A stretch of 64,000 nucleotides of DNA from Tanypteryx hageni (lineage: Eukaryota > Arthropoda > Insecta > Odonata > Petaluridae), in NCBI GenBank assembly GCA_028673005.1, contig CM054117.1, forward strand, positions 1,612,001-1,676,000. The letters are read 5' to 3'. The notes under the pieces were generated by a model, which was given only the letters and a program-made list of their open reading frames with translations, ran no database searches and had not been told where the DNA came from. A program made the position numbers and the translations under genes. Shown piece after piece: positions 8,890 through 19,870 of this stretch. How positions within the stretch are numbered: position 1 is the stretch's first letter; the number at the start of each line of letters is the position of its first letter.

Positions 8890-10515
8890 GGATTATATTA
8901 ATCATCTTCTAAATTTTTTGCTATTTCATCGAAGCTTACATTTTTCCAGATGATTTATTTTTATTGTTCTTTTTTCTTGTGAGACGACCTCCAAATTTAT
9001 GCTCTTCTTGAATGTCTTTATTCGTTTGGGCTTATTTTTTCTCATCCCTTTCGTAGTGTTAATTTTCTAGCCGCCTTTTTACAGGTGTATCAAACAACTC
9101 ATTTTTCATTATTTTGATTCCCAGACGATCCTGGGGAGTTGGTATTTCCCACGAGTTCCGGTGGATTTGCTCTTTCAGGGGCAACAAATTGATCAGTTAC
9201 AGTGGATGATGCAAAGTCCTTTTCATTAAAAATGTTTGGATTGTATGGTCATATCCCTGCAGATCTAAATCCGGAAATAATATTTGTGGGGATAAAAGTC
9301 TTAGGATATGCAGGTCTTACCAATTCTGCTACATTGTGAATGGTAATTCTTTGTCCAAGGTGTTTTGATAGCCACGCCCTGCAACCATCATCGTAATATT
9401 TTTCAAAGGGCGGAAAACGCTTATGTCTATAGGTTGAACTTTGTGGCTGCAGTGAGGTGCTAATGTGAACATTACCACGCCGTTGCTTTTCTCCCAATCA
9501 ATTGCCTCCACTGATATATGCGATTCATGATTGCCTAAAATTAGTAATACGGGGTTTTCGGTAGAGCATTTAGTATGTTCAATGAAATGCTTTAAAACAG
9601 CCAAAATAAATTAGCTGTCATCCAATCGGTAGGGTTCGCGGCTCCAGCGGATCCTACAGGACATTTTGTTATCATGGATGGGTGAAATCTGACCTTGGGG
9701 AATACAAAAAATGGAGGGAGTGTATCACCCTGAGCATTGATGATGCAACACAAAGTCACAAGGGAACCTCTTTCAGATGATGTGACCTCTCCCACTTGTT
9801 TTTCTCCCTTGAGAGCAAGCACTTTTCCTGACAGTTGGACGGTGGTAAACCCACTTTCATCCAGATTATAAATGTCACCCGGAGAAAATCCATACTTTTC
9901 AAGATGTTATTTAAAAAAATCACCACTACCTGATTGAAGTCCATTGCTCTAGCGAGTGAAGTTGCCTCTGGTTTTCGAAGGCTAATAGAAGGATTTCGCT
10001 TCATGAAACCGTGAAACCAGTCGTCACCTGCAATCTCCTTTTTATCCCGGGAAGGTGGGTATTTTTTCCCATTTCTTTTTGCAAACTCAAATGCCAATTT
10101 CTGTGCATTTAAAGGGTGTAGCTCATGCTGTAAAAGTGCAGCAGTCTTCAAGTATCTTGATAGAAGTTGCTCTTTCTCCATCGATAAGAATCGACTCGAT
10201 TGGTAACACCTTGAATAAAATTTCTCTTGAATTATCCAAGATGGAATGTTCTTTATATTTCTGAACATATCTGAAAATATTTTATACAAATGTATAAAAA
10301 TAAATCAATAATAAGGATTTAATAATGAAATATTTTATAAAATGAATTTTGTTTCTACCTTAGTAACGTCGATTGTGGAATTTCAAGTTCCATCGCCACA
10401 GATCATAATGTTTTTTTTTTTGATTGATAACCAACCTAAACCCTTCCTTCACCACGTTCTCGTTGGTCAGAACAATATTTGTTTTTCTTTTTCGTTCTCT
10501 TTCCATTGTGAACCT
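8890..10515 (-). pseudogene. pogo/jerky-like DDE transposase, broken, with a probable intron
   Basis: The protein would bind and cut the ends of a pogo-type DNA transposon. On the minus strand, 10511-10359 holds a basic N-terminus (MERERKRKTNIVL) and the psq-type helix-turn-helix end (AMELEIPQSTLLR). An apparent 88-bp intron (10271-10358) follows, and the reading resumes as YVQKYKE. Then come the CENP-B-type DNA-binding region (KNGKKYPP..DDWFHGFMKRNP, PEATSLARAM) and the DDE domain (GEVTSSERGSLVTLCCIINAQGD, NHESHIS, PHCSHKVQPIDISVF). In the usual LDNHxSH catalytic motif the Asp is Gly (ILGNHESH). Frameshifts near 9900 and 9600 and a stop in the poly-A stretch of the HTH region make it non-functional. 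The C-terminal limit is approximate. Confidence 0.82.
10271..10358 (-). other. probable spliceosomal intron in the pogo-like transposase
   Basis: On the minus strand the sequence goes from TTACTAAG to a donor GTAGAAAC, and ends at a pyrimidine/AT-rich acceptor ATTTTCAG followed by ATATGTTC. Joining the two sides gives LLR-YVQKYKE, the expected continuation of a psq HTH, in frame. The stretch itself does not code for a pogo protein. Confidence 0.6.
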
Positions 10516-11040
10516 GTATAATATAATACATTGTAAGTACGTATCAGTTGCATTTTAATACCATGTTTTACTTTGTCTAAAGTCATGAAATGTCATGTAG
10601 ACTTGTTGAATAGTTAGTGAAAATATGTGAAATAATTCTTACAACAGTTTTCTCTCGTGTTGCTTTTCTTGTCGCTGCTTCTAACTTTCCCATGCGTAGC
10701 AGGCGAACTTTAGCACATGACTACAACACTCGCGCAGGAATGAAAGAATGCAAAGCGCGCATTACATTGTAACTTAAATTGGCTTGAGTGCCAGCTCAGT
10801 TTCATTAGTAACTTATAGGTAGATACGATTGATTAAATTAAATTATGATACCACTCGAATTTTCCATTATATTCTATTTCAATGTATGTACCCAACATTT
10901 GAAATCAATTTAAAAGAAAATGTCATTTCTATCAAAACGAGTAATACGAACCAAAAATACGATATAACATACCTACTAGTAACTTAGAAGGGTTATATAT
11001 CCTCCGAACGAATAAATACTTTATATACTGTAAATATATG
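10516..11040. other. unassigned DNA between pogo remnant and RTE-2 copy B
   Basis: AT-rich sequence with no recognised coding or RNA gene. Part of it may be the 5' non-coding region of the pogo-like element, but its terminal repeat was not located. Confidence 0.4.
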
Positions 11041-11110
11041 CACTGGTGGTGTAGTGGATAGCGTGTCGGCTTTCTATTGCAAAGTTCGGGGGTTCAAACA
11101 CCTCGAATGG
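11041..11110 (+). repeat. tRNA-like head of RTE-2 (copy B)
   Basis: A-box-like TAGTGGATAGCGTGTCGGC and B-box-like GGGTTCAAACACC are spaced as in a tRNA and lie at the 5' boundary of the element. The arms do not form a full cloverleaf acceptor stem, so this is not a functional tRNA gene. Confidence 0.65.
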
Positions 11111-11850
11111 AGGTTTTATTTTTTAAAAAACTATCATCAGTGCCTGGCAGTAGGCAGCAGTACTGTCAGTATGGTATAGAGCCGAAAACAAATGATGTTG
11201 GTTGGGTCTATATCCAATACAGCTGTAGGCGTGATCAGGACGATTTGAACGGCTACAGTACTGCGATGTGGAAAGCAAGAGGGAAACTACCACATTACAA
11301 TCCCTAGTAAAGTTTATATGGTTGGACAATATGAGTTCTCTCGAGGTAAAACAATCCGGAGGTAAAATAGTCCCCCAATCGGATCTTCGGGCGGGGACTG
11401 CCTTGAGGAAAACATTTGTCGAAAGTAAATTACGAATAGGGACTTGGAACGTAAGAACTATGAGAAAGGCAGGAAAGCTAAAGAACTTGAAAGAAGAAAT
11501 GAGAAGAAATAGAGTTGACATTATAGGGCTAAGCGAAACTAGATGGGAGGGAGAAGGACAGTTCGACTCGGAAGAATTCACGGTAGTTTATTCTGGCGGA
11601 AATAGTGGGGAAAAGGGAGTAGTTCCAGTACTTAGTAAAGATATGATGAAAAGCGTGACAAAGATAATAGCAACGAACGATAGACTGATGGCAATCAAGC
11701 TAAAAGCAGACCCAGTGGACATGCTGATTATTCAGGTATATACGTCAGCTCATGAAGATGAAAAAATTGAGAAGATATTTAAACAAATTAATGACGTTTA
11801 CGAAGAAGACGAAAGAGGAAAGGTAAACTGCGTAATAATGGGAGATAGAG
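11041..11850 (+). mobile_element. RTE-2 copy B, 5' part with tRNA-like head and endonuclease start
   Basis: From 11041 this matches copy A almost base for base: tRNA-like head (11041-11110), a leader of about 290 bp, then the endonuclease. A frame from 11268 runs open and includes LRIGTWNVRTMRKAGKL, SETRWEGEGQ, VVYSGGNSG and VNCVIMGD at its end. The match stops after MGD near 11850, half-way through the endonuclease. Compared with copy A it keeps about 45 bp of leader (around 11351-11400), including the GAGGTAAAATAGTCCCCC block. Without an RT it cannot be autonomous. Confidence 0.87.
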
Positions 11851-11956
11851 CCCGGCTTAAGCAAGACGTAAAAATCTTGGAGAACATCTTGTCCATATAT
11901 AGTAGTTAGTTGTTGCCATGAATATTTCCGCTGTGATAAAATCAAGGTAACTTAAA

Positions 11957-12261
11957 CTGTAGTCTTTACACTGCATTGCCTTTGGCTTGTACTTTAGAGG
12001 GATCATTGTTACTTCTAGGGAATCCAGAGGCCATTCTCCCGTGTCGTAAATCTCATTAATTAATTTCGCGATCGCCTTTAGTCCTTCTGATCCCATGATT
12101 TGAAGTACCTAAGCCGGTATTCCATCGCTGCCTGTGGCTTTTCCTTTCTTTACTTCCATTATCGCTTTTTCCATTTCGCTCTCCATAATACTCAGTCTTA
12201 AGTTGTCTTCTTCAATGTTTTCCTCATCTTCCAGTTCTATTTTTGCCGTTCCTGCCTGCTT
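11957..12261 (-). pseudogene. RTE-2 reverse-transcriptase fragment, inverted relative to copy B
   Basis: This minus-strand segment matches 5286-5585 closely and encodes the region before and at the start of the RT fingers (KQAGTAKIELEDEENIEED, GKATGSDGIPA, PLKYKPKAMQCKDY). A 106-bp unassigned stretch separates it from the plus-strand endonuclease piece. It may be a rearranged part of the same insertion or a separate fragment. Confidence 0.82.
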
Positions 12262-12379
12262 GCTCACACCCGACTTGGTCATCAAAATCATAAGTATAAC
12301 CTCGACAAACTCTTCTCAGTATTTTTTTCTGTTGCAGGGTTTTTTGTACATGTGGAAGAAGAGGCACCAGATAAAATCT

Positions 12380-14240
12380 GAGTGAATAGAAGTAATAATA
12401 GCAGTTATTTCAGTGCTAAATCTAACTATTATATGGTGAACTATATATTTTTGCGAATACTTTTATGTATGCAAACAATTTCAAATATCCCAATATGGAT
12501 AAAAAAGAGAGTGAGTGATGAAAAAATTAGTGATAAACTCGAAAATATTGATTTTGATGATGACCGCAATAATAATTGTGACGAAGTTTCAGATACGGAA
12601 GTAGAAGACGCATTTGAAGAACAAAAATAGGAGAGTGACACATTATATGAAACAGGTGGTGATGTTGATGATGTCCCCGTGGATAGATAAATGATCGCCA
12701 CAAAAGGTGTGGCTTGGAGGATAGTAGCTCCAAATTTAACTCGACAACGAGCTAATATAATTTCCCACTCATCAGATCTAACACAGAATACCGCTTAAAT
12801 TGAGTTTCCGGCAGAGGCTTTCGACTGTTTTTTGATTCAAGACATAATCGATATTGTAGTTAAATACACAAACCAAATGGCAAATGACTGGATTGACTAA
12901 AGAAAAATCGAACATCCTGAGTAATTATTCTTGGATCGACTGATTCTACAGCAATATACGCTTTTTTGGGATTTTTTTTGTCATTGGGGCACTTTATGCT
13001 ACAAAAGAACCAACGCATGTTCTATGATCACATGATCCTCATTTCAAAAGAGCCATATTTTCAGCTAGTGTCTCCAGAAATATATTTCGCAACCTTTTAC
13101 GTTTTGTTCGATTCGACGATCCCAAAACCCGTGCAACCCGCCGTGAATGAAACAAACTTGCTGCTTTCGTGACATTTTCCAGCAATTTACTGAAAAATGT
13201 AGGAATAATTACAGTCCAAGTTCTTGTCTAACAGCTGATGAAATACTTGTGCCCACTTGAAATAAGTGACCCTTCCGAATGTACATGAAGTGTAAGCCAC
13301 ACCGGTTTGGAATAAACATATGGGTTTTGGCTGATTATGAAAATTCATGTGTTTATAATCTCCAAATAAATAAAGGCAAGGAAGGTGACATACCAGAGAA
13401 GGATCAAGGCCGAAGAGCTGTTATGGATTTAGTTGCTCATCTGGATTCGGGCTATGAAATTACAATGTGCAATTTCTTTACCAGTTTGGAGATTGCAAAA
13501 GAACTGCTCACTCATAATCTTACTTTGTATGGTAGAGTGAGAAAAAATAAAAGATTCCACCATAAATGTTACCAAATCTGCAGAGTGCACAGTTTTCTTC
13601 CGTATTCGGATTCTCCAACAATTGTACTATTGTATCTTACGTTCCGGAAATTTGTAAAAGCCTAATTTTACTATATGCAGAATGTCATAAGCATGCTATA
13701 GCAGATATCAAAAATTATTTCAAGCCGGACATCATGTTGCACTACAATAAAACAAAAGACAATTTTGACAAAATATCAGGGGAATACAGTGTACGCCGTG
13801 AAACACAGAGATGTCTCTTAGTATTTTTCAAGGATCTGGTTGATACTGCAAGAATAAATTCCTTTTGTGTCTTCAATAAAAAGTTCCCTGACTGGGAGAA
13901 AAACATTCTAAGATATTAGGCGACATTTTCTCCTAGAGTTTGGAAAAACTTTGGCGCAACCAAACATAAAGTCATGACATTCCAACCCTCAGGGTATTCC
14001 TCGAAACATACTAGAAGAATTGAAATAAATACCTCCAGCTCAAAACAAGCATTTACTCAGAATCAGCTACAACGCTCCTCGTTATCTGTCGTCAGAGTCG
14101 CTGAACTGAATGTCCCAGGAAGAAAGGCACAACAATACCCACGTTCGAAATGTGACATTTGCAAACTGTTCATTTGCAGAAACCACATGAAGAAATCAAT
14201 TACACAAACATGTGCTAAGTGTAAAAAAGACAATGTTTAA
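12380..14240 (+). pseudogene. piggyBac-like transposase, broken (copy 1)
   Basis: A piggyBac transposase excises its element and inserts it at TTAA. An acidic N-terminal segment (about 12500-12630: IDFDDDRNN, SDTEVEDAFEEQ) is followed by degenerate central sequence (about 12960-13280) that matches the family only across frameshifts. The best preserved part is 13279-13665: KPHRFGINIWVLADYENS, MDLVAHLDSGYEITMCNFFTS, YGRVRKNKR. In the usual DNFFTS catalytic motif the Asp is replaced (CNFFTS). 13566-13919 and 13974-14240 continue in other frames; the last ends in the Cys/His-rich tail (CDICKLFICRNH, CAKCKKDN) typical of the family. No terminal repeats were found. It is not functional. Confidence 0.85.
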
Positions 14241-16650
14241 ATCAATTGAAGTCACTAGTAAGACAATATGCTTATTGAAAAAAAAATAACAAGTGTAAAA
14301 TACTTTATACTTTTATACCATTTACATTTACATTTATAATTTTATAACTCATGCTTGTATCCATATAATTTGCATTTTTTATTTTTTAGTTACTTAACAT
14401 GGTGAATTTAATTATATTAACAATAAATATGTGATTTTATAACAAGCATATGCCGCTTGATTATCTAAGTAACATTTTTATCTTGGTTACATGATGGTTA
14501 ATGGCATATTTTTATTTATATTACACGTTAGTTTTCGCGTTCATGGAACTTATCCTCATTTTATTTGTAACAAACATTTACTAATTTCTACATAAAATAT
14601 AAAACACGACCAGTCTCCTTCCATTAAATTCAAATCTATCCTCATTGATAGACCTACCCGGTTTTTCGCGATTTTCGTTTATCGCGAAATTTTCAGAAAC
14701 CTATCTGTCGCATGAAGCGAGGTATGGCTGCATAAATAACTTTTATATTTATATTTTCTTAGCCATAATACATTAGTGTACTATTAAAACGTATATTTCT
14801 TATTTTTACTTATAACTTTTTGTGGTAGATAAATGCGTTCTTGAAAAAGGCAATGCAGAGCGAAACTGTGCAAAATATATTTGGTCATTCCATAGAAATG
14901 CATAATATATTAGGCTATGCATTAAGAGTTATACTAACGCGTAAGATTATATTATCAAATATTAATGATCTCGTCCATAAATAAACCCAAAATCTTATAA
15001 TAGAAAATGATTTAAAAAGATACATAGCTTCAAAAATAACCCGTTGGGAATAAATCATCTTTATAAATTATGATAAAAGAGCAAAATGAATGAAGCTCCT
15101 CATATTCCAGTGGTATATGGTGGAATATGTAGCAAGACGTGCTAAACTTGAACTCAATGCTCAGTTAAGCTTGGTTTTCAGGTTACATTAGAATTTTGTA
15201 TTCAACATTCAACTATTTCGTGCCGTCATTAGGGAGTGGCTGAGAGGGCGATCTTCCAGGCCCCCTCGTTTAAAAGAGGCACCAAGTTCCCACTTGAAAT
15301 TAGCTTACTAAGTACTCTTACTTACGACTCTTAGTAGAAAGACGTAACGTGAGAAATTGCTCTAAATGTTTTTATAAGCAATATATCATTTTCATGTGTA
15401 TGGGGTAGAGGGGACCTCGCGGCTGCCGCCTCACCCTGGGCCCCGCGGATCCTAGAGACGACCCTGATTTCGTGACATTGTTCTTTCTTATCAATTATTA
15501 GACGAAAAATAAATTTTTATGTCTTCCAATGTTTGCTAAAACAAAAGAGGTAACTGCAAAATGCGAGGGATACGAAACGCTTACCCAAAACAAAAGACCA
15601 CCGCACGCCGTTGAATTAAAAACTCTTCGGTGAGCATATTTCCTTCTTCATGTATTTCCTCATCGGTAATTGGATCATCAAACAGTTTCCTGTAGAAATC
15701 TTCTACACATTTTGGAATGAAATTCTTCCTTTGGTCTTCTAGCATCAATTTCACCAGCTGTCTCTTACTAATTGAGAGATGTTGCTTCATTTTATTATAA
15801 GTTCTATATTTTTATTTATTAGTTCATGACTATATTTCTTCATATCTTCTTAGATGGAGTACCATATAGTTTTGTTTAGTGAAGTGGATCATTTCTTTAG
15901 GGTCATTGGTCATTTTGATTACCCTTCTTTTCTTCATCGGCAGTCCAGTTTTTTCAGGTAAACTTTTATCTGGCTAAGCTATAACAGCTCCGCCTATTTC
16001 TTGTGCGGTTCCTCTGAGTACCTCTACAGACTTTTATTTGCCTCGGTGGTCTTCTGTTAGAATGACTCGATTGCGGATTTCAGGCTGAAATTTTATCATT
16101 TGTACCTTGACGATATGCTTAGGCTTCCTAACCAACTACCGTCTTTCCAACTTTCCAACTTACAAATGAATTTTATCCTACATCGCACTAATCGATAGTC
16201 GCCTCTATTTTTAAACTTGTTAATGATAAAACAGTCTTCTACCACACGCCTATTTATTGAATAGTATGCAGTGAATTTTTTTATGGCATTGGGTTCATTC
16301 CAGATCTATATTATGTTGGGTCTCTTCTTAAAGATGATGTTCATTGGGTATAGGTTCCTCATTCGAGTATGCTGAAGTTGGCGCATTGACCTGGACAATT
16401 TTCAGGGAATACCTCTTACTTACTTGAAGCACTGCTCTAGCTGATCGCCTGTTTAAACTTCCTATCTCCATGATGTTTTTTTTTCAGATTTTGTTGACAA
16501 ATTAATCCAACTCCTGTTTGTCCATGGGTAGATTTAAAGTGGGTCAAACCAGGCAGCCGTCAGTGGCTCCATTAGTTTAATATGCTTATTAAGTATTTAC
16601 TTTTCTATCATTATGCTGGTTTCCGAAGGAAAGATAGCCTTATGAAATGG
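14241..16650. other. AT-rich unassigned DNA with minor repeat-like blocks
   Basis: No gene is recognised. The block at 14655-14735 (GGTTTTTCGCGATTTT, TATCGCGAAATTTT, ACCTATCTGTCGC) resembles the end of a pogo/Tigger-type MITE, but no partner end was found. The GC-richer block at 15230-15470 looks like a dispersed repeat. Confidence 0.4.
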
Positions 16651-16654
16651 TTCT

Positions 16655-16945
16655 GTGTATTGTGTGTGCGTGTGTCCCACTAACAGCTTTTGCATCAATG
16701 GGCCGATTTTCATGAAACTTGGTATGCGGTTCGTGCTGCCAAGACCCACCTCCGGGCTATATTTTATTTGGCGAAGATGGAAGTCCCGGGTTCGATTCCA
16801 GTAGCGTTTTTTCCCTATTTGTTTTACATAGTAAATCTCAAATCCATCGTCCAAAGTTGTATTCTTTAATACATTAAAATATCTTAAAATTGTAATATCG
16901 GGGCAAGGTTTATACTTCTCTAAGGGGAAAAGAATGTAAATTCTA
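16655..16945 (+). repeat. dispersed repeat, copy 1 of a family also at 60058-60330
   Basis: Both copies share a CCGATTTTCATGA core, a GGTTCGAT block (B-box-like), AAATCCATCGT and TTGTAATATCGG, in the same order and with similar spacing. The family is not identified; a retroposed short repeat is likely. Confidence 0.55.
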
Positions 16946-19350
16946 ATTCTTATAACAGAAGTTTGATAAGTGGTAGTATTTTCTTGAATTTCTACTAAAA
17001 CACAGAGTTGTTGCGTTTTAAATCGCATTTTATCGATTGTTGCCATGGAGACGATTATTACCGAGCTAGGCTTGAGCATAGACGAGTGAACAAATGGGTT
17101 ATTTTCTTTGCCGCACGACTATTCTTCAGCAATGGACAGTTGATCCATAAATATTAGCGTATAAACAGTAACATTTAGTAAATTTTTTATTTAAAAAATA
17201 CATGCAAAATATAATTTTGACGTTGCTTTTACCATTTTAAAGCTGATAATGCTCTATTAATTTGTTTTCCAATTTTTCTCTATGATTGACAAACTATGAA
17301 TAAAAAATAGTATTTATGGTACGAGAGTTCCTTGGGATGACTAACACGTACTGAAACATTTCCTGTCAATATAAATAATCATTTCGTGACGTCAACTTTG
17401 GGAAACCAGCCTACATTAGTTTCGCTTTGCACTTCTTGTTTTTTATAGTGTTGTTGATGTTTTACGGAAGTTCATTAAGCAATAGTATTTAGATTAATAT
17501 TGACATTTTTTAAATTCCCTTATAGGACGCCAGATTTTATACCAACACATGCACTAAAAAGTCTTAGTCCGCCACTGCGTTTATCCTATGTCAATTCCCT
17601 CTCAATTCTCGCTCATTAGTTCCTTCAGTTGCCTTCCCCTCTTCTTCCCACCTCTTCAAACGCTAAAATATTCCACTTGATGTTTTCAAGTTCTTCTTTA
17701 AGCTCGTGAAGTTTTTCTGCGCTGGATGATATCTCGAAATTATAGGTTGTGAGTTTAGTAATAAAAATTTATTTTCACGGCACGGCAAATAAATATCGCA
17801 TTTTGTAAATAATAGTGGTGTTAAGATACATTTTTACCAGTTTTTGCACATTATGTGTAAATCGTTTGTTTGTCCAGTTTTTTTATTAATTATGAAATGA
17901 ATTTTTTGAGCCATATCTATTTTCTTGCATTCCTTTAAAATAACTTTGTCCTTCCATATTTTTGTTGTGTTATGAATAAAACAAATAATTCCAAACTGGC
18001 TGCGGAGAACTGACTGCGGTAAATTGGTTGCGGCAAACTGGCTGCAGAGAAATGCCTGTACGGAACCGGCCGCGGTGAACTGTTCTACACCCACACTTAT
18101 GTACATACTTGCAAATGATTTACAGAATGTCGAGAAAGCGCCTCCTAGAAATCGGCGCCCCGGACAGCCTCATATCTTTCCTATTTATCTTTCTAAGCCT
18201 CTATTAGGGCCATTGACTTTTTAATAAAAAACCAAAATAATGACTCTGATATAAATTTCGAAAGTGTTTCCATTTCCTCCCTTTCTAGTATCATTTGAAA
18301 CGCAATAGGTCATCCTTCGGAAGGCCAAAATGAAAAGGGGACCATGCTGAGCGTTTGTCAATACTTGCCAGAAAACTTCCAGTCAAGTTTTTTGTGCCTT
18401 TAAGTAGTATTTCCTGTCGCTGGAATTGATTTCCTACTTGAATTTGTGGCTCTAATTTGCTCAGTCCTCTGTCAACACGATAAGCGAATCTTGGCGAATT
18501 TCCCGTCCTCCTTTCACTGGATAACATGAGAATTTTTTGGTTGTATCCTAAATGATTGTAATGGGCTGCGCGAAATTCGGAAGTATAAATTACCGTGGCG
18601 CTAATACGGCGACTTTACTGGGTGTCTGCCAAATATTCATTACGAGATTCATTGGATGGTTGACAAACACACAATCTGCGATTTTTAGGTTTCGTTCTTC
18701 GCACATTGAGGAAATAAGGTGCTGAGAACTGATAGGAGTTGCTCTGATCTGAATTCCATTAGCTGACTAAACAGTTACAATAAACGACAATTCTATTTGT
18801 TCCTGTAAGTTTTATTTTTGTTATCATTTAGTTTGATCGTTTTCAAAACTTCCACTTTGACGCATTGTTCTTTTATATATTTACTTCCTTTCTGAATGTG
18901 ACTTTAAATATTGAATTTGACAATAAACGAGTAAATTTAGATTTTAAAACCCACCTAAGCAACAAGAAATTATCCGTGGCCCAACTACACAAGAAAACCT
19001 TGTTAATTTGAAACTCGAAGAATGAAATTTTCATTGTTTCGAATTGAACTGTTCGAATTATCCGATAAAAAGTCGGTGTCGCTTACTGTAATCACTGGTT
19101 ATTTATATCTACCGCTAATTGCAATCAAAATTGAAATTTTGAAATTAAATCTAAAGTAAGACACGCTATTTTCTCCGCCCAATGCGATCACGTCCGCCGT
19201 TTAATATTACGAAAACTTTATTTTATCTCACATTATTTAGATTTAATTTTGAGTGAAAAGAAGATTTTAAGTGTCCGAGAGAAGCATAGTTGAAATTTAG
19301 TGTTTAGCAGCCTCTTTTGTGCAAACTCTTAAAGAAATAGGAAAATCTAT
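16946..19350. other. unassigned AT-rich DNA with a small degenerate tandem repeat
   Basis: No gene recognised. At about 17994-18082 a degenerate unit of about 15 bp (consensus close to AACTGGCTGCGGAGA) repeats some five times. The rest shows neither coding similarity nor structured repeats. Confidence 0.4.
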
Positions 19351-19377
19351 CAATTAGGTGTGAGTGAGAATAAAAAC

Positions 19378-19870
19378 ATGGTTAGAAAAATAAAAAGAGG
19401 TGGTAATAGTGAATTTGTGAAAGAAGCTCTCCTGAGGTGGTTTAAAAATGCAAGATTGAAGAACTCTCCGATCAGTCTAAGTATTCTGTGTGAAAAAGCA
19501 AAAGAAATTTCAGATGAACTTGGTGAAGACGACTTCACACCAATGTATGCCTGGCTTAATAGATGGAAAGAGAGGCACAACATCGCCTTTAAAAAACTGC
19601 TTCTATAAAAACTGGACTCGGAAACAATGTCAAAAAAAATTAAGTGCAGAATATCTTACCAAATTTATTGGAAGAATTTCGTCCTGAATCCATTATTATC
19701 ACTAATGAAGCTGATGTTTATTTCAGATAATTACCAGAGCATATCTTCTTTGTTATTCAAGAGCAGTAAAAAACAGTTGCTGTGCTTCTTAGCAGGAACA
19801 GCCAAGCACTGAAGGGAGCCCGGATGCGAATATGCGTGTGGGCACTCCGATGCATGTAACATCTGAATAA
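19378..19870 (+). pseudogene. Tigger/pogo transposase fragment, CENP-B HTH to start of DDE
   Basis: From the ATG at 19378 the frame reads RGGNSEFVKEALLRWFKNARLK, LCEKAKEISDELGE and AWLNRWKERHNI, the CENP-B-type DNA-binding domain of Tigger transposases. It stops at 19606. In other frames, 19655-19800 continues with LPNLLEEFRPESI, the NADET-like region (NEADVYF, first catalytic Asp motif disturbed), LPEHIFF and VAVLLSRNSQALK. The fragment lacks the psq HTH and most of the DDE domain, so it is a relic. No terminal repeats were found. Confidence 0.8.

Noticed and set aside
11041..11110. tRNA gene
   Set aside because: A- and B-box-like sequences are present but the acceptor stem does not pair and the sequence is part of the RTE-2 element; the same applies to 7055-7145, 34648-34726 and the SINE heads.
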